Of a stretch of 24,369 bases of DNA, positions 18,151 through 24,369 are shown in pieces. The notes under the pieces are model-generated. The model saw only the letters and a program-made list of their open reading frames with translations, was not told the origin of the DNA and did not search any database. The translations under genes and the position numbers were made by a program. Every line of letters begins with the position of its first letter. Position 1 is the first letter of the stretch. This DNA is from Apostichopus parvimensis (Eukaryota; Echinodermata; Holothuroidea; Aspidochirotida; Stichopodidae), in contig KN886197.1 of assembly GCA_000934455.1 (NCBI GenBank), forward strand, positions 4,456 through 28,824. The letters are read 5' to 3'.

Positions 18151-19254
18151 GTGTGTGTGTGTTCGCGCGCCCGCGTGTTTTCTTGTATCTGCATTTGCTA
18201 CGTTGATCACTTACCATGCGAAGTACGGTAACCCCTGATATTGTCATTATTTCATTGCATTAAAATCATGGCTTGGAGAAATTTAGACACAGATTTTGCT
18301 CCCCCCCCCCCTAAAAAAAAATGCATACCGGTAAAGATTTACTTGAATGTTCCACAGTATGCGAATACTGCTAACGGTACAGTTTTTCTTCTTTCCTTGT
18401 ACTAAATATGGTAAGTCTGACTCAATTTTTATTTTTGCCGCAAGATGTTTAGAGAATATATAAGCAAAATAAAGTCTAAAATAAAAAAGTCACAATTTTT
18501 CTGATGACTTAGCCCATTTTTTCCACCTCCGTTTGATGATTTTCATCTTGAACGAAAGATGCTCTTTATCCAATGTAAATTTTTAATCCAAGTCAAATTC
18601 TTTCAAATCTGCTCTCATTTCTTTACCGATGCGGAAAAAAAAGTTTCATACAAAAAAGCATCTTGTTACGCAAATTAACAGCGCGCCTGATCAATGGATT
18701 CTTAAAAACGCAAGACAGAATCATTGTCAGGCGCATGCGTACTGAGAATAGTAAATACGGTTCCATGGCTCCTGGCATGCTTGATTAAAGAACATCCCAG
18801 CCGATCACGAATTGCAAAGAATAAAACTGGAACTCATTTCCGCTCAGCGACCGTAACCTTAAAAAAATCCTAGTTTTGATGGTTTCATATGGACTTAACT
18901 TAGTATTTATTTATAAGAAAGAGTAACTCCTTTTTTAAAGTCTGGTTGATATTTCATGATATATGATTATGTACGAACTTTGGTCGCGTTAAATAATTCT
19001 TGCAACAAAGTACAAAAGTTGGTTGCATTCCGTTGTTTTAATAGTTAAAACTGAATTTATCATGTTTATTTTACTGCGCACCAGGCAACACCAAACATCA
19101 TCGTACAATGCACAGTTCTGCTTGCGATACAAATGACAAGATACGATACGAGTCTTTGTTCTCACCCACCTTCTCCGCCGACCACCACCTTAACCTCCTT
19201 CCTATCCATTGGTGCATTGGATTGTTACTGAGTATGATTTAGCGAAAGACTCAT
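18151..19254. other. no gene seen; one NRF-1-like site
   Basis: A C10 run lies at 18301-18310. GCGCATGCGT at 18731-18740 is the third NRF-1-like palindrome. The rest is AT-rich with A and T tracts and no coding-like frame. Confidence 0.5.
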
Positions 19255-19272
19255 CCCCCCCCCCCCCCCCCC
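19255..19272. repeat. C18 homopolymer
   Basis: Eighteen uninterrupted C, followed by TCTCGAC. Confidence 0.95.
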
Positions 19273-19508
19273 TCTCGACATTGGACATCGTCGTGTAATT
19301 TCATTATCGAAAAGAACCGAAAGAACATTTTTATCAAAATCAACTCAAATATCTGTTGTAGCAAACTGTTACATCGTCGGTGGTTAAATTTACATACAGT
19401 GTTCGTGCTGCTTTCCATATACACTCGATCAATTTAAAACGCTTTGTTTACTGTTTTCTTCGTAATTGATATACACGGTAAAAGATAATTCTCCTCATAA
19501 TGTTTCAG

Positions 19509-19791
19509 GGAACAAATGACACTACAGGTGAACACAGAAAACAATTTAGCCATATTCAGAGGACTGTCAGAAGGCTTCAGAAGCCCAAACATCGACCGTA
19601 GGGAAAATTACGATCTTATGTTTGATATATCGCTACTAAATTTACAACAACAAAAAATCGCGGATCTGGTTAGAAAACCAATGTGTGAAACAAAAACAAT
19701 AATAATAATGTGGAAAGGGTCTAATTTAGTTCCAATGTCCCCCTTTCTCTCCCCCCAGAATGTGCATAATTATCCAAGTATCAGTGAATAG
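19509..19791 (+). CDS. weak candidate exon with two open frames
   Basis: TTCTCCTCATAATGTTTCAG ends at 19508 and looks like a splice acceptor. One frame reads through an ATG at 19516 for 91 codons. Its first 58 residues look protein-like (start MTLQVNTENNLAIFRGLSEG, then RRENYDLMFDISLLNLQQQK and IADLVRKP), and it then degrades over an AATAATAAT repeat and a C tract. A second frame starting GGA ACA at 19509 gives GTNDTTGEHRKQFSHIQRTV, then RRLQKPKHRP and a stop at 19599-19601. Which frame, if any, is translated cannot be decided. CTG|GTTAGA near 19667 is a possible donor for the first frame. No family recognised. Confidence 0.18.
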
Positions 19792-20252
19792 CCTGGATCG
19801 AGCACTGCCTATCCACGTCCACCCTGACCCTCCCCTCCCACCTGCACCCCTACCCAACATGGCACTTCGCCAGGTCCTCCTCTCCACTTCTACAAGTCCT
19901 TTCCGACCAGCCTTATAAACTATATATATACATATTCACTTTCATAAATGAGCTGCAACTTCTTCAAGTCAGAAGTGACAAAGTATAAACACATATAGAC
20001 ACTGCAGACCTAAAGATTTACATTGCTATATAAACCATAAACTAGGCTCTGACGTCATTGTCCATAGCAACGAAGCTCTTTCGGAAGACGTTAGTGAGAC
20101 AAAAGACTTGAGATACAAAACCCTTTTGAATGCAACACCTTTACCTATTATCATAAAGATGTGAGGTGAACTCCTCCGAAAAAAAACTAACACAATGGAT
20201 TTTATTCCGTTTTGGGAGATAAAATACATGCATAAAGTCATGACGGGGTTAA
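19792..20252. other. C-rich tract and AT-rich sequence; no confident gene
   Basis: A CCCTCCC-type pyrimidine tract lies at about 19820-19900. Between 20045 and 20163 both strands are open with protein-like composition, but no clean splice borders or start were found, so no gene is called. Confidence 0.4.
20050..20071. promoter_or_regulatory. CRE plus X-box-like pair
   Basis: TGACGTCA (20050-20057), a 4-nt spacer, then CCATAGCAAC (20062-20071), matching the RFX X-box half. It resembles the pair at 15269-15308 but with closer spacing and reversed order. Confidence 0.28.
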
Positions 20253-20292
20253 GGGAGGGAGGGAGGGAGGGTGGGCGGGGAGGGGGAGGGAG
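20253..20292. repeat. (GGGA)n purine tract
   Basis: GGGAGGGAGGGAGGG passes into GTGGGCGGGGAGGGGGAGGG. It has strong G-quadruplex or triplex potential. It is followed within 22 nt by another CRE octamer at 20307-20314. Confidence 0.9.
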
Positions 20293-20314
20293 TAACGTCA
20301 AATGTGTGACGTCA

Positions 20315-21831
20315 TGTAGTGCCTCAATCATATGAAATGCAATGAATTTGCATTTACTTCCTTGTTTTTTTTAGCATATAGTTTCACGCTGAACTTAGTG
20401 ACTGGCTTTATATTATTATTTAAACAATGCAAGTGCAATTGGTATGTGGTATAATACTATATCAACAATATACAAAATGTTAATGAGAAAAGTGACATGT
20501 ACCTTCTCTATCATAAGAAAAGGCAAACAAAAAGATTTTAGACGCAGTTTTGGTAAAAAGATAGCGTTTTATGGGCTGTGTATATAAACTTGTTTATAAC
20601 TTCGCAGTCATTCACATCCGTGATTTGTTTGTATAATTGTAACATGCTCAGCTGTGTATATATGTTGTACTGTAATGGCAGTACAACAAAACACGAAGAA
20701 GATTTAATCTGTATCCGTTACGTAAACAGAGTACATATATATATATTTTTTTTTATCGAATTGAGGGTTAAGGGATAGAGGGGTGGGGGATGGGTGGGGG
20801 GGGGGGGGTCAGGGAGCGTTGAGATCCAGGTCGCGCCCCAGAGAAGGCTATATCACCGTGCCCACTTTGAAGTCTACAGCTTCCCCTGTTTATGATAAAA
20901 CTGGGCATACATTAAATACAATATTATTTATCCCGTTTTCCCGACCTCCTATAAGTGACGTTGACTCCGAGAGTCTTTTCCCTTGAACTCTTTCCCTCGC
21001 CTTGTACGAGGGGCTAGAAAAGGAAGCCTAGTAGGGACGGGGTGTGGGGAGGGGAAGACGACGACCTGGAGCAGGATGGAAATGAGGAATACTGTATTAT
21101 TTAATATGCTTTGTGAATATTCACTACGTCAAGTTTCCCAACCCACCCCGTGGCCATACCCGAAAGGCCTACAGCACCTTGCTCTATATAAATGTTTGTC
21201 ACATAAGTATGGTTTAATGGAAAGTATTTTCAAAACGTTTTTCTCTTCTAAGAACTCATATCTCACGTTACGATACCCTCATGCACCCCATCCCCACTCA
21301 TCCATCCATGTATCAACTATACCAAGTTAAATGTAAGCAACAAAGTACGCCACCGTATATAAACAAACCAATCTATGCATGAGAGTTGTTGCATCATTAT
21401 TATAACAGACTGAATTCCATAATTATAAGCCGACCCCCCCCCCATGCAGCGGAAGTTTGACGTCATAATGACGACATGACAGACCATACCAGATGTAACG
21501 TGTTTAAATTAAACATATTTTACCGCAACCGTGCACGTGGTAAATTCAGGGAGCTGCCTGGTTAGATTCTTGTCTGTTCCCAAAATAACCTAAAATAACG
21601 ATACTTTTGCCACGATTACAAGACCGAAATCGATTTTGACAGGTACAGCTGATTCATGGCTGCGGTACAGACTGTGGTTAACAATCGGTGTGGGAAATTT
21701 CCACCTGGGTGCAAATCTTTTTACTACACTAAGAGAATGCTCTAAACAATATGGTTTTTGAATTCGGAAATGATTTTTTGTCGTATATATTCATAGCATA
21801 AATGATATATTGAAGCACTTATATATCTCAC
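20315..21831. other. no confident gene
   Basis: This stretch holds (TA)n near 20735, a 13-G run at 20796-20808 and CRE octamers close to or within it (20307, 21458). A plus frame at about 20829-20986 has mixed composition but begins in the G run and has no acceptor. The 11-mer CAGGGAGCTGC at 21547-21557 matches the arm of the 34-bp hairpin element. Confidence 0.45.
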
Positions 21832-21980
21832 ATGTATGTACTTGTTTTTGTCAGGCATATAGTGCATTAAGAGCGCACATAAACTTGAACCGCTGGACGT
21901 TTGAGTCGCGACGCTGAAAACGTGCGTGATGAACACCGGTGCGTCACCGTATAAGAGAAGTTTGGAGAAACGCTGTATAT
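21832..21980 (-). CDS. weak candidate internal exon
   Basis: On the minus strand TTGCTAATTCTTGTTCTAAAAG (ending 21981) is an acceptor-like tract. ACAT|GTGAGA at 21831 is donor-like. The 149 nt between them keep one frame open, starting with two nucleotides and ending in phase 0. They encode 49 residues: IQRFSKLLLYGDAPVFITHV, then FSVATQTSSGSSLCALLMHY and MPDKNKYIH. GC at codon third positions is high for this region. The plus strand has a shorter open frame over the same bases. No family recognised. It lies on the opposite strand to the candidate at 22070. Confidence 0.2.
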
Positions 21981-22069
21981 CTTTTAGAACAAGAATTAGC
22001 AAGTCTTGGCAAACAAGCATTGCATTAAAGGTTACCAATTAGGTTAATGAGGTTACCCCCAAATTTCAG

Positions 22070-22204
22070 TCTGCTAAGATCCTGAAAATGTTCCTGGAAA
22101 TTATGGAAATAAATTATATTCCAAGTTATTTCCCAGAATGTAGAGAGGCGTGTTTCTCTTTAGACAAGGAGGAAGAATGGTTTTGCGTGTATCACAGTAT
22201 ATAA
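22070..22204 (+). CDS. candidate terminal exon, unknown protein
   Basis: GGTTACCCCCAAATTTCAG ends at 22069 and is a plausible acceptor. The phase-0 frame after it runs 44 codons to TAA at 22202-22204, reading SAKILKMFLEIMEINYIPSY, then FPECREACFSLDKEEEWFCV and YHSI. The Glu/Asp/Cys/Trp content is unlike AT-driven noise. An internal ATG at 22088 would also give a 38-residue small ORF. No AATAAA is seen just downstream. The frame length alone is not significant, and no family was recognised. Confidence 0.25.
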   Translation, partial: SAKILKMFLEIMEINYIPSYFPECREACFSLDKEEEWFCVYHSI

Positions 22205-24369
22205 TGTGTGTTGAAGTTTGAACTGCATAATAAGACCATTTTGTGACTTTCAAGCGTATTTAGAATGTATATTCAGTACTATTGACGTTTCATGTTTAAG
22301 TTTACCAAACCTTTATTTTTGAAATGTCAATTAACGCGTTCGTGTCATTAGGTGGGCGTAATAACGAGTATCGAAATGTTTTATGGCTGAAAAGTTAACG
22401 GTACTAAACTAAGTCTGTTATGCTAAACGGTATTCGGAGTCGGGAAATCTATCACCATGGAAACTCGTGGATTTTAGTAGGCCAAATATACAAGAGGGTT
22501 CAATCTGAGCAACTGAGCGTTACTATGCGTAACGATAAAATGTCTTACGCGTAAACTGTCTTGTATGAAGAGAAGTCAATCAGTCGTATCAATTTTAGGC
22601 GTTGTGCGATCAAGTATTACTTTGTTTACTCGTATAGGAAAATGCCTACAATTTTTAGAAGAAGACACTCTTAATTGCCCATTGGTAATTAATAATTGGT
22701 TTTCATGTAATAATTTGACACTTCGAGTAAAGCTTATTAAATTCAATCTACTGAACCGATAGTAAGAAGAATCACGGTAAAATGCGCACGTGTGATATCA
22801 GGACTTCACGTGATTTTATATCCATACCTGGATATAACCCTTTGTTGTGACGTCAGAGAAGTCCTTGCGCACAATTTGCAATCGCACGTAAATACTAAAC
22901 TTTTAGTTTATTCTTTGTGATTTATAAAAAGAAATGAACGACACGTATATCATGATAGATTTCACCAAAGCCGAAAAAAAGCCAAAACAAAAACAGAAAA
23001 ACATCAGTTGAGTATAGACTTGTGTCTGCTTTAAGTCGATGTAAAGGCTTCCCTAAGCTGTAAGTACCACATGCAATTAGTAAATGATGCTATTTGCAGA
23101 TAAAGTAAGCCACATTAAACGTCTGAAATTTCACCCGGCTAAAAACACTACCCCGAGAAAGATTATCCAGGTGTGGTCGCAAAACAAGTCGTTATACATT
23201 ATTCAGCTTTTGGTTTTTGCTTCCTTAAAGCAACTGCGTGATTTCGTTTCATATGTATATGTGTATGTGTATATATATTGCCATGATAATAACTAACTGT
23301 GCCATTGGCAGATGCATTCGTAAAATTTCACCCCAAGTTTAAAGAATTGTAGCTCCACTAAACCTTTTCAAAATCCTCTCAAGATGTGAGTCTGAGTTGC
23401 AAACAATTTTCTTTAACAATGAATAACAGCCACCGGAGATATCCCTCTAAGCCATGCATCTATATTTAACTTTGCCAAAGCAGAGTTGACCAGCGGTAGG
23501 TTACCTTATAAATTTTTTGGTAAACAATATTCCCTTAACTTACAGGTATATAGCAAACATTAATGCCAGTTCCCAATCGAGCCTCACAAACCTTTCCTCT
23601 GAATTTATACCATAAGGTATCTCCCTACTTTGATCAACCAATTTGATCACGAGAGGAAACAAAATGGATACTAACGATCGCCAGAAGGCTTTTAATCTTT
23701 TAGAGAAACATTTTCCCTTCTGTAAGCCTTAAGATAGTAGCATAGAAATTCGTAGAATGCTCCTGCGGTAAAACGACTTTACTTATGTTTTTATGTTCTT
23801 TTACTTACTCTGGGCAAAAAAAAAAGAAGAAAACGATAATTGAAATGATGTCATGTTGATGTTAGATTACAAATAGTACATCAGAACCGTCTGAAGAATG
23901 AGGAGCAAATTGAAGTCACGGATATTATTTTTGGGGTTTAAGGAATTTGCTTGACTTTCTTTCTTTCTTGTTCGTATGTAGAATTGTAGGCCATCGAGGC
24001 CTGAATGTCATACCTATACAACTATTTGTAAATGAAAAAAATCCATATAATATGTATACGAAGAGGCACTACTTGCAAGAATCTACTATAATGAAAGTTT
24101 GCAATTAATTGGCAGAAAATATGCTATTCCTCCTTAATCGCCACCACATGTCCCTTCTTCCTTCACTCATATTCGCGTGGGTATACAGTCGTATGTATAC
24201 ATTTGCTAAACAGTGATTCACGAAAACATTTTCATGAAAGGAAATTGCAAGGGTGGGTAGGGGGGGGGGGCAGGGCTGGTCTGAGTCGATGTAAGATGCA
24301 TATGTACATCTGCAAAAGCAAGTTACCGCAAAAGTTTTGCGACAGTTACGTTTTTAACCCAAGAAGAGG
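22205..24369. other. no confident gene
   Basis: AT-rich sequence to the end of the window. TATATCCA (22817-22824) and TGGATATA (22829-22836) form a perfect 8-bp hairpin, 11 nt before a CRE octamer at 22848. TATG/TGTA simple sequence lies at about 23251-23278, a TTTC repeat near 23957-23970, and a G run at about 24260-24270. An open frame at 23084-23296 ends in simple repeat and is not called. Confidence 0.5.

Noticed and set aside
20026..20331. 101-codon minus-strand frame
   Set aside because: Part is protein-like (20163-20026), but the rest translates the (GGGA)n tract as Pro/Ser. The opposite strand is equally open and borders are not splice-like.
1..24369. tRNA, rRNA, CRISPR or bacterial operon signals
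   Set aside because: No B-box-like GGTTCGAATCC word, no conserved rRNA stretch, no regularly spaced repeats with unique spacers, and no closely packed long open frames were seen.

Overview
The window looks like non-coding, repeat-rich nuclear DNA from a metazoan. The best guess is a marine deuterostome invertebrate of echinoderm or hemichordate type. This is inferred from AT-rich sequence with many pure G/C homopolymers (one of 34 G), TAGGCCTA and TATAGCCTA clusters, abundant microsatellites, short non-autonomous DNA transposons, and coding-like pieces bounded by splice-type signals rather than long open frames. No bacterial, phage or organellar gene order is visible. No rRNA, tRNA or CRISPR was recognised. 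No complete protein-coding gene can be called.

Layout. 1-2550: AT-rich sequence with a transposon-end-like inverted repeat, G-run repeats and a decayed 28-bp tandem array (about 1655-1930). 2436-3276: the best gene candidate, a minus-strand terminal exon (2855 down to 2551). It has a canonical acceptor, a G-rich minisatellite in the presumed intron, and an NRF-1-like palindrome followed by a donor at about 3264. 3277-6038: intergenic sequence with a possible secreted-protein first exon and a plus-strand fragment resembling the DUF6729 cysteine module (4674 onwards). 6039-6117: fragment of the element found complete at 16930. 6118-9900: mostly featureless sequence with homopolymers and microsatellites. 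9898-10238: two plus-strand candidate terminal exons. 10239-12433: AT-rich with short hairpins and a CRE palindrome. 12434-12621: a minus-strand coding-like tail followed by AATAAA. 12853-13212: a three-copy tandem repeat. 14064: an 18-bp perfect palindrome. 16011-16690: a degenerate tandem array carrying a tiny perfect hairpin insertion. 16930-17375: an intact foldback MITE with 14-bp terminal inverted repeats and an exact 8-bp target-site duplication. 17871-18143: microsatellites. 19509-22204: several low-confidence coding-like exons. The rest has nothing recognisable.

The strongest observations are the two short transposons, the marked excess of perfect CpG-containing palindromes (TGACGTCA eight times, CGCATGCG three times), two CRE plus X-box-like pairs, and the candidate exon at 2551-2855. 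All exon calls rest on reading frame, splice-like borders and composition only. They need RNA or homology evidence. Short open runs after an AG are common by chance, so most carry low confidence.
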